Source of the DNA: Echinometra lucunter
Lineage: Eukaryota; Echinodermata; Echinoidea; Camarodonta; Echinometridae
Reading direction: 5' to 3'
DNA length: 64,000 nt
Assembly (NCBI GenBank): GCA_029962745.1
Contig: CM057153.1
Span: forward strand, 5,947,855 to 6,011,854
A program made the translations under genes and the position numbers. The notes under the pieces were generated by a model, which worked only from the letters and a program-made list of their open reading frames with translations, was not told where the DNA came from and searched no databases. Positions 31,505 to 45,700 of the stretch are shown in pieces. Within the stretch, counting starts at the first letter, position 1, and each line of letters begins with the position of its first letter.

Positions 31505-33770
31505 TGTTTTCCAGCAACGTTTGCAACCATCCTGGTCTGCACATGGTCTTCTTAGCAAACAACGTCTTCATGTGGTTCACGTTTACAGAGCATACGCAAG
31601 AGATCCGGGCTTCTTACCCAGAAATTCGCCAGAATATGACCAAGCTATCAGACAGGTATACACATTAATGAAGGGAAATATGCTTCGTTGTAGGGACATC
31701 CCAATGCTCAAGGGGAATTTCTGTAGGCTTTTTTATTTCATCCACTTTGTAGGGTTTGGGTTTCAATTGGGTTTTCAGTTAAGGTTTAGGGTTAGGTTAG
31801 AGTCAGTTGAAGTGTTCAGTCTATTGTTGATGTTATGGATTCATTTATGTAAGAAATTGATATCAAACCATTTAGTACACTCTTTTTGAGTGTGCAGGAG
31901 CTAAATCGCTTGCCTTTCCTGTTTATTTTTCTCCGCTGCCCATATTGTTTCACAGTTTCATAAATGCAAACAATTTCTTCTGCCTAGGTTTGCACAACCT
32001 GACAAGTGAAAGCAGGGCTACAATTCCTAAATGTATTATTGTATTATTCTCACATGCAGGTTGCACAGTTTGATGAATGGAAGCAAGGTCGTAACCTCTA
32101 AGCAGACTGTGTCATACATGTAGACTTGTGAAGCCATACCGCACCAAACACTGCAGAACGTGTAACAGATGTGTGCTTCATTTTGATCATCATTGTCCAT
32201 ACATATATAACTGTGTTGGTTTAAGGAACAGGTAAGACCTGAACCTCATAGGAAATAGTTGAATTTAGGCCATTAGAATCATGTGAGACTATAGGACGTT
32301 TCTATCCTACTTACTATGCACATATGACTTGAGAAAAATAGCTGTATTGTGATCAAACGGTGATACCATAAAGCAACATTTAGTCAGTTGCTATGTATAA
32401 TTTCTTTTTTTTTCAGTTCCTTTTTGATATGATATTGAATAGAATACCGTGTGGAGATACATTTACTTAATCACCCGGTAGAGATACATTTACTGAATCA
32501 CTCATTTAGAGAACGAATTTTCAGTTCACGAACATGCCATTGAAATAGTGAAGAATTTCATCTCTGTGATAATACCTATTTCCCACTAGAATTCCCTTGA
32601 TACATTTTCAACTGCTTTCTACTTTCTAAACCTTCATTTACTCTGTTCAAACTTTTAACTGTCTGTCCCTCTGATTTTCTTTCTGCTTTTATTCAAAACC
32701 AACGTGAATATCAATGTTGGATGCTATAAACTAGACCCAACTTTGTACTGTAAGATATATATGAAAAGTCAAAGCTTTGAAACTTTATGCAAATCTGGAT
32801 GGTTGGGTAATTTTTTGTATGTGTATTTATTATTTTTTTATTATGCATACTTATTCCTTACATTTCCTTATGTCTGTCATGACAGAACATACTTCATGGC
32901 TTCACAACGTCAGTATCAACAATGATGATGATGGTGATATACTTTGCTGTTATTTTGATGTCGAAGGAGGGATGGAACTGGCTCTATGTCTTTGGCATCA
33001 TAGAGGCCATCTTCTTTGGGATCATTGCAACTGGTCTCTGCTCAATAGGGGTGAGTTAAGATCGTTTTTTAAAAGATTAGCTCAAATTGTAGCATGGATT
33101 GAAAGGTTTACATGTATGTTATTAGAACATGAATTCACAAAAGTGATGGAAAAATTTAATTGTTGTACATGTATACCATGTTTGGTAATGTTAACACAAG
33201 TTAATTTTTCCATGATCGTCATGAAATGCCTTGTCATGATTTTGAGTACTTGGTATAAGTAAGTTCTGTGATTCTTAATATGGCATAATCCAGTCTGGTA
33301 TAAAGATTATAAAGATTATCATCTTGCTGGATAATTCTGTCCTTTTGGCCTGTTCTGTCTGTTTTTCACTCTCTCTCTCTCCCTCTTCTCTATATCTCTT
33401 TTCTCTCTACCCTTGGTGCCACCCGCCTCGTTACTACCCCATCTGTCCCTAATTCACTGCTCTATTTTGTCTCTTCTCTGTCTCTGTCTTTGTCTCTATT
33501 CTCTGTCCTCTCTGTCTCTCGTCTCTCTCACTTGCCCCTGCTCACTCCTTTGTCCTCTCTACCTGCAGTGGTAAATGGGCTTGCCGTGTAACATTAACCA
33601 CCAATGAACGGATCAACTGCATAGCGATACGATTACCTCAAAGACGCCAGCCGGTAACTTTCACAATCCTTACCGATAAGGGTCTCCTTCATAACCTTGA
33701 CGAGTTCTTCAGACAAAGAACCATATGACAGACGGAGGAGGTAGATCAGTCAAGGATCTATGTTGTATGA
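31505..33770 (+). CDS. ankyrin-repeat DHHC palmitoyltransferase, contig 3 copy (C), 3' part only
   Basis: Exons 7-10 only: 31505-31655, 32060-32231, 32886-33050, 33569-33770. Exons 1-6 are absent because the contig begins two bases before CTGTAG of intron 6. The DHHC exon keeps the full motif, with two synonymous changes against copy B (a Cys codon TGT for TGC and an Arg codon AGG for AGA). Exons 7-9 each have one or two single-base deletions, and exon 10 has many indels, including a TAA near its start. Errors cluster near the contig start and in the CT-rich tract, so poor sequence is likelier than a true pseudogene, but I cannot exclude a damaged allele. Confidence 0.75.
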
Positions 33771-35029
33771 TTCCTGCTTATGAAATGACACGGGCCAGTA
33801 TTCATAAAGCCATACTTTTGTTCAGTTTAAACTTGAAAGTGGGTTGTTGGTCCTCTAATTCAACCCACAGCAGTACAGTGTCTCCCCAGATAGACCTTTG
33901 CAGTATCTCTCGATCCAAAATTCTAGGAATAACATGTTATCAGAGGCTTGCCACCTTTAGGAACAAAAATAGGTACTCTGAACTTCAAAAAGGTTTTGTA
34001 TTTTTTTGCCAAAAATATAATATTTTCTTCAGAATCATGTGGAGGATAATTTTAAAGCACTGCTGCAGTGCAATGCTTCATTTGAGAGCAAGTTAACATA
34101 CAAGGACATTCATTTTGAATAGCTTTGTGTTTAAGGCTGTATGCTCGATGTAGGTACAGTGTACTTACTTGAACTGAACTCCGCATCTATCCTCTCTCTG
34201 GGATCTGCTACTCTTGCATTTTGGAGATTGCTTTCACTCAGACTTGTCCTCCATTATGACAGTAGCATTATCTGCTGCAAGACCCCATCAGAGCCAATTT
34301 GATGCTTCCCCTTCATTCAATTTGATTCATATTTACAGATTTGACACAAGTTCAGGAATATTTTAGTGGAAATCGGTCAAACCAAACTTTGAGATGATCG
34401 CCTTGGATACCACACAAATAGTTGTAGTTTGGCAAGCTGGAAACCAATGTAAATTAAATAGTCTGACTAGTAATGTGCGAGTTAGGTAACAGAACACATT
34501 TTTTTTTTTTTAAATAGTGGCTGCGCAACACAATAAGGAACTCTTTCCAAATCATGAATGTTAATGCCAATAATATGATTTGATTGAAATCTACCTGTTG
34601 TTTCTTCACTGAGGGTCTGTGCAATTGATGTAGTTTTTGTTCTACAGCAAGAAAGTTTCTCTGCTATCTGGCTACCTGGGAACTTTTTTTTCACTAAGCT
34701 TGTCAGATGATATGCTATTGCAGTGGGCGGATTGTGTTCAGTCAAGAACCTCGGCTCGTATGCTTGTATATCCTGGGCACAAGAAATGTGAAGTGTTTCT
34801 GCTTCTTTCTGAAGCAGCCACAGCTGAATGGTGGACTGACTGCATGAGCAAATGAATGTCACTCGAACTCCTGTGTCCAATGGGTACGTTACATGTACAC
34901 AATGTACAATGTACATCTAGCTTAGGTCTGACCTTTTCTGGATGCATTTACCCAAGTCCATTTCTTGATATAATTGTCCTTGAAAATTGTTTCGGATATG
35001 CTGATGAGAGTTTACCTTTGAGGCCATTT

Positions 35030-35250
35030 TTGAGTAAAATTGGCAATGCAGTGTAAAATATATTTCTATGTGCATATTGGCAATTTTTCTGTTAAAATTT
35101 TGCAATTTTCATTCACAGCGGTTCATGGTAAATGCATTCTTATATTTTCAAATCTTTTAGGAGTGGAAAACAAAAATAATTTGTTGCCAATTTGAGGAAG
35201 GAAAGCTGATTAATTTAGCTCTTAAGAAAAATTATGTACTGCTATGGGGT
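35030..35250 (-). mobile_element. MITE family 1 remnant downstream of the gene (copy C)
   Basis: Contig 3 duplicate of the remnants at 12830 and 24385, ending TGTACTGCTATGGGG. Confidence 0.55.
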
Positions 35251-37965
35251 AAAGACTGTCAAGTGTCAATCTTCTTTTTCCTATGAAAGTTACCTATAGG
35301 ATTTTCTTGTCCTTTTTTTGCACCTTTTTTTCATTCAGTTCAAACTTTTGCATTCAGTTTCATCCAGGAAGTTTACAATTTTGCAAATCTCAAGGTCAGC
35401 CTTTGGTCATTCAGTTTGTATCCCATCTCATCAAATCATTCAATGGATCGTCGAGTGAGATGAATTTGAATGAAATCTGACAAGAAGGAACTGGTTTGAA
35501 ACTTACTATTGACCAATTTGAATGACAACTCATGAAATTGACATGGGACATTTGCACATTCCATGATTCGTATTAAAGCCAAAATGAAAGTGAACTTAAA
35601 TGAAATCGCAATACACAAGGAGGGAAAATGGACGGAAATCCTTCATAATTCTAAATGCACCAACAAAAATCATGCTTTTGTGAAATTGATATATCATTTG
35701 CATTTTTATGACTATATGGGTTGCATTTAATATATTTTTATTACAGAATTATGCTAATTTGTTAGAGCATGTAGAGCTGTACACTTGTTGCTCCAGAAAT
35801 TGGGTGGATTACTAATAAACCAGCTGGTTTTAACAGTCACCATGATGAATACACCCCTTTTAATTAAATGATGGTACCTTTTTTTTGTATCCTAGAACCA
35901 TTTTTTCCAAGATAGCATGTTTTTTATGCAAATTGATATCAGCCATAGCAGAAATTATGAGTGAGGTATGTTTATTGTTTTTTCATACTAGTGTTAAAAC
36001 AAGAATATTTTCTTGGATTGGATCCACAGTGACTCTGAATTGAATCAGTAAAAATGGTCATATGAACAGCAAAATTCTAAAGACCTGGTTCTGTCTTTCT
36101 TGTGTAGAGCCACATACAATTGTCACAACAATTGAACATTGTTATTTTACAGTAATTTAGTAACTAGTTGATTTCACAGTTGTAAATCACTGTATACATA
36201 TATAATTGAATGAAAAATGAAAGAGTAATCTTGCCAGTTTTTAATTTTCTTCATTTTATGTTAATTTAACTCCCAGTTATATACAATTTTTATTCATTTA
36301 TGACTTATATTATATATGCACCAGGAGCTTGTGCAATTATTTAGAAAGATTGATATAATCTTGACAAATGTGAAGTGATCAGATTATTAACATAAAGTAT
36401 GTACTGCATCAGGTATTACTGTGCAAAATTGGTATATGTTATTTTAATGTCTTGCAAATGTTCAAAAATTCTTAGTATTTATTTTAGATCATTATCGACA
36501 CTTTAATACTTTTTTCCCCACCCCAAATAATAGTAAAATTTGTATGTTGGCACCATCAAGTGCTTTGTGGATCATGTAAAATGCATGCTCTTTGTTGAAG
36601 AATGTCTATATTCTTTCATTTGAAAAAAAAAATATTATGGTGCCTTCAAAAAACTAACCTGCAGCACTTGTCTATTTTCTTAGGATTGTACTGCTAAGGG
36701 TGAAAGAAATTTCCTATAACCTTCATAATCAAGCTTCATCATGAACTGGTCATATATATGATTGCCAAAAAAATTCTATGGAATGATTTATCGAAAATTG
36801 TACTGATATTCTCTGTACATAATTTGATGAATGATTTCTGTACAACTGTACATACATTGAAATGCCTGCAATATTTATTCTTCTGTAAATAGACTTGTCT
36901 CTGTAGGTTTGGCCGTATGTACATGTATGTGGGAGAATGTAGAGTTTATCATTTTACTGTTATCTTCAATGTATGTTTACATGCAGAATAATGATTTGTA
37001 TACGGTAGGTTTTTCAGCTGTGGTATTTAAAGAGAAGGCAACAATATGTAAAATCCATCAGAATTCAGAAATTTATGTGTTGCCAAGCATGATATTTCAA
37101 AAAACAGTCATTGATTCCCTTGTGCAGTTTCATATGTTAACACCAAAATGCTTCAGTTTTTATTACTTATACAAGAGATACAGAAAGAAATATGGTATAC
37201 TTTTTGGATGGGTTAGGTATTTAATTTCTTCTTGCCGAACCAGAGAACGCCGTTTTCAATCCCAGCGGAATCACCTGTTCCCATTTCCTAAGGAATAAAG
37301 GGGCAGTCCATCATGATCAATTTCATGGGAAGAAATGGAGAAAAATTAGCAGAAAGCCTAATATAAAAAGCATGTTAAAAACAATGCTTTTAAGTTCAAG
37401 TGCATGAAAAATAAAAGTTGCCTGTAACCTGTTGGACATGATTTGATTTGGTATATCACACATTTTGCATAGACTCCGGCCCAAGTTATCTTCTATTGGA
37501 TCTCTTGATTTATTTATCGTAATGTTCTTTTCTAATCTAAAGAACAATTTCATTAAAGTCTTTCTGATTGGTTCCTTTTTATTTTTCAAATAAATGTGAT
37601 TATGATGGACTTCCCCTTTATAATGTTGTTTGTTCCTTCCTATTTGGTAGCATAGTCCCATTTGCAAAATGGGCCATTATAGAAAGCTTTTAGAAAGGAA
37701 GTGACCACTCTTTTCTGTTATTTGCTTTGTGTAATGTGATCAGTAAGTACATAGCTTCCAATAATACGTTATTTAGAAATAATAGAATACAGATTACTTT
37801 CTTTTTTATTATTTTGTAAATTGAGATTTAATGTCTCATCCATTGTAAAAATAAAAGAAATGAAATACGTACATTTGAAGTGTGAACATTATTCCAGTTT
37901 GTTCTGATCTTGCGTTTCTCTCTGTACCATAGCTACATGTACTTAGTAGCACAAAGAAGCAACCA

Positions 37966-38122
37966 GGGCCCAGTTGCATAAAACTTACCACTGATGGTAC
38001 CTGGTAGCTTTGCCATCAGTGGTAACTTCCATGGAAACCTTGAATTTGACTGGCTGCTGAGCAATGTTAGTTACCATTGGTGGCAGAGTTGGCATTAATG
38101 GTAAGTTTTATGCAACGGGCCC
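37966..38122. mobile_element. palindromic MITE (GGGCCC ends), contig 3
   Basis: Allelic copy of 27343-27495, with a small internal insertion (GGTACCTGGTAGC) relative to contig 2. Confidence 0.75.
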
Positions 38123-38547
38123 AGCATGCAAAATTTACATTTTCTTTTTTAAATTTTGCTTTCCCGAAGCGTCTTTTCATGCTTCTGTGTTTTCCTGAGC
38201 TAACTTATTAAGACTCGTTCATAGATGTATATATGAGGGAAACCGCAGGGTTTTTGAAGCACTTTTTTTGTAAACAAAATGAAAGGTAACAATGCAACAA
38301 AGGACAGCATGAAAAATATTGTGCACTCGTTTGCTTGCGTGTCACAAAATGCGCTTAAAAAACCCCTGGTTTCCCTCTTCATAACTAAGTTATAAATCAA
38401 AACCCAAACTTACTTATAACTTTAATAGTCATTACTGAACTTTATCAGACTGAATGAATAATAACTTTCATGATTTTTTCCTTTCTTTTTTCCCTGTAAA
38501 CAATGTCATAGTCCCTACTGAATGGGAATATTTGAATGGGCCTTTAA

Positions 38548-39078
38548 TGCCTGGTTTACATTTGGCTTACGATCAGCATATGGAGCCCGTATCCTGCCCG
38601 TAAGCCCCTATCCGTGCGGCCTCCATGCAGAGGCAGGTGACAACCGTAAGATTTCAGTACGGATTCACGAGCTCCACAGCCTCTACGATTTTGTATCGCG
38701 AGGAGTTATACAAATCTGAAAAATCGTAAGCCTGTAGCCCGTATACAGCATAGGCAGCATTGCACAATTCCTGCACAGGCATCGCACGGAACACGCGACG
38801 CAGCTATACAGACACCGCGCAAACTCTGCAAGGGCTCCTTACGATTTCCGTGGGGAGGCTGCAGAGATTGCACGATTACCATACAATCTCTGGGCAGCCT
38901 CTGTACAGGCATCCTACAGCCTGCCCCCGATGGCCAATACAGGAAATATGGCAACATGACCGTAAATAATGTAAACACAAACGCCATAGTCTATAGCCAC
39001 CAACGATGCCCGAAAAATCGCACGGAAAATCGTAAACCGATTTATCCTGCGGCGCCTGTTGGAAATGTAAACTAGGCA
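38548..39078. mobile_element. TTAA-flanked MITE family 3, contig 3
   Basis: Allelic copy of 27923-28481. The right TTAA has become TTAG, and one of the internal direct-repeat units is lost. Confidence 0.75.
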
Positions 39079-39719
39079 TTAGGTGTGCATGACCCATATG
39101 TACAAACCTGCAGGCATCAAATGAATCAAAACAATGTGAAATAATTTTCTACCCCTTCCCCCTGAATTAACCCCCCAAACCATAACAAAATGTTGACTAA
39201 ATCCATGAATAATAAACAAAAAAAGAAGCTTTGCTTATAATCATCATTCAATGATCAAATCCCCACTCCCACTTCAGACCTATCACAATCTTGGACCATT
39301 TTTAATAAAATCTAAACCTCTCCAAAGTGTATTTGGTAAAGCACATCTTCCTTAAAGTTACAAAGCACTTCACAATTCGCTCTGTTTTGGTAGGTTATCT
39401 CTAGCTGTCTAGGTTACACGTATCTCCAATGAAAAGCCCATATAATAGTGGCATCTTCTACACTCCTTAGAAATGATCCCATTTTGGCACTGTGTAAAGA
39501 TTTAGTCTTCATGGAGTACAAGTACAAATTGGTAAGTTCTTGTTCCGCAGTTCTCTCTTCAGCAAATCTGCAATAAAAAGTTATTTTACCGCAGATGAGC
39601 AACACATGGCTGCATGAGAATGCATTCAGAGGTGATCAGAGATCCACTTTAGAACATCAGGTGTAAGTATTTTCCAATTTAAGTTCAATGTTTGTCATAT
39701 GCTCTCCTTGAATTCTGGG

Positions 39720-42700
39720 TCATTGTGTGTCCATGCCCTCATCTTTGAACTTTTGTATTCTGTCCTGAAAGAAATAAACAAAATCAAAACAAAACAGAAT
39801 TATTAGAACTCATTTAATGGGATATGTTAACCCTCACATGAAGTTGGTTGTTTGCATTTAAGAAGATATATAAACTTGGTAAAAACAAAGTCCAAGGTGG
39901 TTTTTTTTTTTTTTTGGTTTAAATTCTGAAGGTTGTTATTTCTTTCATTCACAACAATCAAACATAAACTGGCAACTTAAATATTTTGTGTAGGTCACAT
40001 ATATCACCCTGAATCTTCAAAAATGAGTGATCGAACTTTGATTGCTAAAGAAATCTAGAGAGAAACGTTTCGAGCAACATATCTCTAGGTATTGGGAAAT
40101 ATCTTTGAAGACGGCCTGATTTTATGAAATTTTGATACTGATTTATTGACTTATTTCTTAACCCATTCGTGACAGGAATTATTTAAAGCCTAATTAGATC
40201 AGCTTTTATTCTTCAAATTAGCAACACCAACATTTTTATTTTATTGCTACATTTTTCTTATAAAATGTCATGTATCTGAAATGAATATAAATTGACAGAA
40301 ATTATGATGAGAAGTCAAAAAGTTGCCAATTTGCAGGGGAAAATGGTGATTTTAAACTTTCTATCACATTGCCAATTTAAGGATTTTAATGCTTATTTTC
40401 CTTTAAAAAATTTTCAGCATCAAACAACGGATACTGACGCAACCAAAATGGGCACAGTTTGTGTAGAATTTTTTGCTCTTTCTATTCATGTATTTGGAAT
40501 GATTTCTAGTGCTCTGCATCAAAAGTTATAAGGCAAAACCACATAATGTGGACCCTCTGTCACGAATGGGTTAATGGTACTGTAGGTTTTTTAAAAATTT
40601 ATTTTACAAACTGTAACATAATGCATTGTTGTAATAAAGTAGTTACAATGTCAAGACTGAACATAAATAAAATCATAAAGAATGTTTGTCACATAAGCAA
40701 TGGGTTGGAAGTGAGACATTATCATTTGCTTAACATGGGTAATAATGCATAAATTTACGAAAGGGATATACAAGGAAACTTGCATAAAAATCCAAATGAG
40801 AGTATAGCTCATAAAAATTATTGATGGGCCAAGTGTGCATTTGATCTTCACAACTTATGAAATCAAAACCTCTCTGTCACTAGGCATATTTCTATGAACT
40901 TTCAGTCTATGCTTTGTGCTATACTCCTTTCCAAAGTAATTCAGGTTAATAAAAGTCCACTTTATCTTTATATAAACCAGAGAGTAGATATTACAGGTAA
41001 ATAACAGCTTTCAAAACCAATCCATACAGAACAACTAAGGACATGATTAAATCTTGCAGTTCAGTTTGGTTTAATTTTTTTTTAAAGAAAAGAGCTCTAA
41101 GATTGTGCTGTATTAATGCAAGTTTTTATGCTTCATCTAAACCAATATTTCATCACTTTAATACAGTAACTGTTCATGATATAAAGACATTTCAAATTGC
41201 CACTTTTTTGCATTGCTGTATTACAGAAAGCCTTCCTCTGTATTGCATGGCCATGTTCTCTTTAAACCACCAACTTCATAATCACAACACATGCAATAAA
41301 GTGAATTTCCATGAATGGAAAGTTACTTCTACTCATCTACAGAAATCAGTTCGCCACCTTGGAAGCACTGCATGGAACTCTATACACTGGCGTAAATCCA
41401 CTTTGAGGAGGGGGGGGGGATGATTGACTTTTTTGGCGATTTTTTCTTTCTGTACAAATCACACTTAAGTATAAACACACACCCTAACCCACCCGCATAA
41501 ACCCCCTTACAAACATTCTAATTTTTATTTTGCGAGTGAGCAAAGCAAGCGAGCCAAAATAACGACTTTTCTGGTTTTTAATTGCATTTTCAAATAGAAA
41601 TTCTAAAATATGATGAGCGAGCCAAGTGAGCAAGCCCAAATATAATGACTTTTCTGGTTTTTAATCTCATTTTCAAATAGAAATTCTAAAATATGAGTGA
41701 GCCAAGCGAGCGAGCCAAAAAATATCCACTTTTCTGGTTTTTAATTGCATTTTCAAATAGAAATTCTAAAATATGAGCGAGCGAAGCGAGCGAGCCAAAA
41801 AATAACCACTTTTCTGGTTTTTAATCGCATTTTCAAATAGATATTCTATAATATGATGAGTGAGCGAGCCAAAAAATAACCACTTTTCTGGTTTTCAATT
41901 GCATTTTCAAATAGAAATTTTAAAATAAGATGGTTATTTATGACAGATTATTAAAAGTATTACTAACTGATTAATTCGAATATCATTTCTGCCTCAAAAA
42001 GTGGGGGGGATGTTTGTACACACCATCCCTCCCCCTCTCGAAAAAGTGGGGGGGATATATCCCCATCCCCCCCCCCCCCCTCAATTTTACGCTAATGGCT
42101 CTATACCATCCTCCTTAAGACAAACTCAATTTCCAAATTTGTTTGAGAGAAAATTAAATTATACTTCTTATCATTCTATGAGTAGCTTATTATCATTTAG
42201 ACATTAGTACCTTCTTATTGTTTTACCAGAAGCTTGTTATCATTTTACATTACTACCTTGTAAAGATTCATTCTATGTCAAACAACCCTGATTTTCCTTC
42301 CTTTTCATCATATGTTTTATTTCATAATTGTCAGTCCTGGGAACATTCAACTTGTCAAGCCTAAGAGGCTTTTAATGATGCTCCCTTTTATTCTTCTTAT
42401 TTTGTTTTGACTCGTGTACTTTGTATTTTTTTACTCCTAAAATGCTTTGTAAATATCATAATGCTGTATGTTTTTTAACTGAGGAGTAAATAAAGATTGA
42501 ATGTTTGAAACTGACCTTATAAATTTCACTTTTACAATATATAGAAGAAAAGAAGATGGTATGGGGGGGGGACTACTTATATTGCTCTAATCACACATTC
42601 TCCACCAGTATTCCACTGAACACTAAATTCCCTCATCCATTTAGGCTTGATCAATTTAGGCTTAATACACATTCAGTTTTCATACATGTAGGTAGTGGAT

Positions 42701-45700
42701 TGAAAGACCGTATGCTCAGTAGCAAAGACAGTTTTAGGACTTTGTTTCACTAAATAATGGATTAAAAGACCATATGCTCAGTAGCAAAGACAGTTTTAGG
42801 ACTTTGTTTCACTAAATAATGACAGGCTATACTAAAGCTAATAAAAATTCTTTCCAGGTTAAACAGGGTGGTATAATTATGTAAAAATTCAAACAGAGAG
42901 ATTAAGCGTGACTGTGCTAATGAGTCCAATTACTAGCTGTAAGGGAGTAAAACTTTAAAAGGCAATACAGAAGCATGCTGTCATGTCTGATGAGGGTTTT
43001 TATGGACTGATGGAAATTATTAGCAGCATGTGGCACTTGGCTGTTAAAAGCATAACCAAAGCAGTGCAACAGTTATAATTTGACTAATGTTTGGAAATCA
43101 GATAATTTGCTTGTGTAAGATACAATGTACTTAACCCATTGGGTAGTATGCCCGAGAGAACTCTGGCTTGAGTCTGTGAAGAATTGCTTTTATGCCCAAA
43201 TCAAATGGCATTCAACTGGTTAATGGAAGATTTCATACAGAGTGCTTGTTCGGCAGGGGTTTCATTAATAATGAACACAGAGTAACAGATATAATCATAA
43301 TCAAATAGGTTTATTACAGTGTGTCTGGTCCAATATAAGTCATTTACGAGTCAGGTAATTTGGACATTAGGGAAATTTGTACATAAATGAATTACGATAG
43401 AGGTAATTAAAAACTTTTTAACCCATAGAAGTACAGAGCTTTGTAGAAGTCTAAATAAACCATCTTCAATCCTCAAATTGGCAACAAATATTATTTTTTT
43501 TCCACTCTTACATAATTTGAAAAAAATAAATATAGATATAACATGAACCAAAATGAATTATGACTGCAAAATTTAAGCTGAAACTGCCAATTTGAACATG
43601 AAAATGGTGATTATATTATATTCACTGCATTGCCAATTTAAAGAGTTTAATGATTAGCTACATTTCAACTCCTCTAATTTGAAAATGCAACATCATTCTG
43701 CACTGGGAATGGACTAAAAACTTTCAGTGAATTTTTCTCTTTCTGCTCATGTATAGTGTGTAATGCCCAGTATTCTGGATCAGCAGATACTGCCAAAGCA
43801 TCTCCTAAAGGAGAAACTGTACCTCTATGGGTTAAAACCAACTGACTAATGTAACTGAAGTTCAGATAAATAAAATACATACTATATTTACAAATATATT
43901 ACAATATACTCTTTCCACAAGTTAGGTACAAATGATTTCTTACATTTGTTCAAGAATGGAGGTCTTATGCAGAAAATCTGTTCTAAAATAATATAAGATA
44001 TTATTCCCCGAACCCCCCCCCCCCCCCCTCCACAAAAAGAAATTTACCTGCATTTATAGTGATATATCATAAATGATGCAAACATTCTTGGATGGAGCAA
44101 CTAACACTGTGTGCTACGTCTCTGCACAAGAACGATACTGGTAGTGCCTAGTGCCCCCCCCCCATGCTCCCTCTTTACTCACTTTGAAGGTTTGCTGAAT
44201 GTGATCACAAACTTCTGAAAGATTTGCTAACCCCTTTCCAAAAACATCTGCAGCAGAAGGACCTATAAAAAAAAATCAAAGAAGAAACATAAGGAAAGCA
44301 AAGGAAAAATAATTAAAACACGAGAAACATTTCAGTTTCCTTTGAAATTGAATTCAGTTTAAAAAAAAACCAACAAAAACGTTGATAGTGCCATCTATAT
44401 TTAAATTTTTTTTTAAAAAGTATCCTTTCACATCTGCCTTGAATCATTAAGTGAGAATAGGAATGTTGTTAACTAACATGTACACCTAAAATTTCATTAT
44501 AATCCAATATTTAATATGAAACAATAAAGAATTCCATAATCTTAGTCTGTTTTGGTATAATGCATGTTTGATTTTAAAAGGCATGTTTGAAGTTTAAAAT
44601 TGGCGCTTTTTTTCTGGTAATTCTGTTACCGAGGTGTTTTACCACAATACCATGAGTGTAAGAATAAAATTGCTGGAATGAAAGAGCTCACATGAAAGAA
44701 TGAACATATTTATAGAGTATTAGATGGTTAGAAGGGAGGCAGAGTACAAAAGAGGCACAGAAAGTCTAAAAATGTTGGTAACGGAATTACAAACTTCCTG
44801 CAGAAATGCCCTTATGCCAACTTTCACTTGTAACAAATTAAAGTTCAAACAATAAAAAACGTGACTGTGGACGGAACCTTTAGTCTGTATCCTGAGGTTT
44901 ATCCTGTGCTCTGTAGGATGAGGGACACTGTAGCCGCAGAACTCCACATCAGGGCTGATGAAAAGACAAAGGAACAATCAACGTTTCAGGGTAGTCATTA
45001 TTTATCCATTTATCAAAGATGGTCCACAGTGGGTGGATGGGATGATAACTTTTGATGTAACATACAAATTACATGAGCAGAAAGACCAAAAAATTCTTCA
45101 AATATTGTGCCCATTTTGGTTGTTTCAGTATTTTTTGCTTGATGCTGAAATTTCTTAAAGGAAAATAAGCACTAAAATTCCTGAAATTGGCAATGTCATG
45201 GAATTATATTGTGAAAGAAACTCTTCCAAAGCAATTAGGAAAGTCATATAAATTGTAAATAAAAACAGGTGTCTAGTGTGAGATCTGGGGATTATCATAT
45301 TGCTAAGAATTCCCTGAATTTGATAACCAGATAGATTAATGAAATAATAACAGTGGCAGATTTGTATCCTCCCCCTCATTTACAAAGTCAAATGGCACAT
45401 AGTTAAGTATATAATTCAAAGTTGGTGCCCTTCCCCCTTTTGCTTTTGAGGTGAGCTTTTTCTTTTGATAGTCAGATTTTTTTTTTTTTGTGAAGAGATG
45501 TCCAATATTTACAAACATACATGTAATGACCATTTTTCTCTTTAAAACTTAAAAAAAAAATCCCCTTAAATATATCTGTAAAGCTTTAATAGACATCACA
45601 GATGTATTATATGATATATAAATCTAGAATTTTATTATCATTTCATTATTATACTTACTCCTTCATGATCATGTATCTCAGAGCATTGCCAAGTGTATGA

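Noticed and set aside
33569..33770. Copy C as a genuine pseudogene
   Set aside because: Indels cluster near a contig start and a CT-rich tract, and copies A and B are open in the same exon. Sequence error is the simpler explanation.
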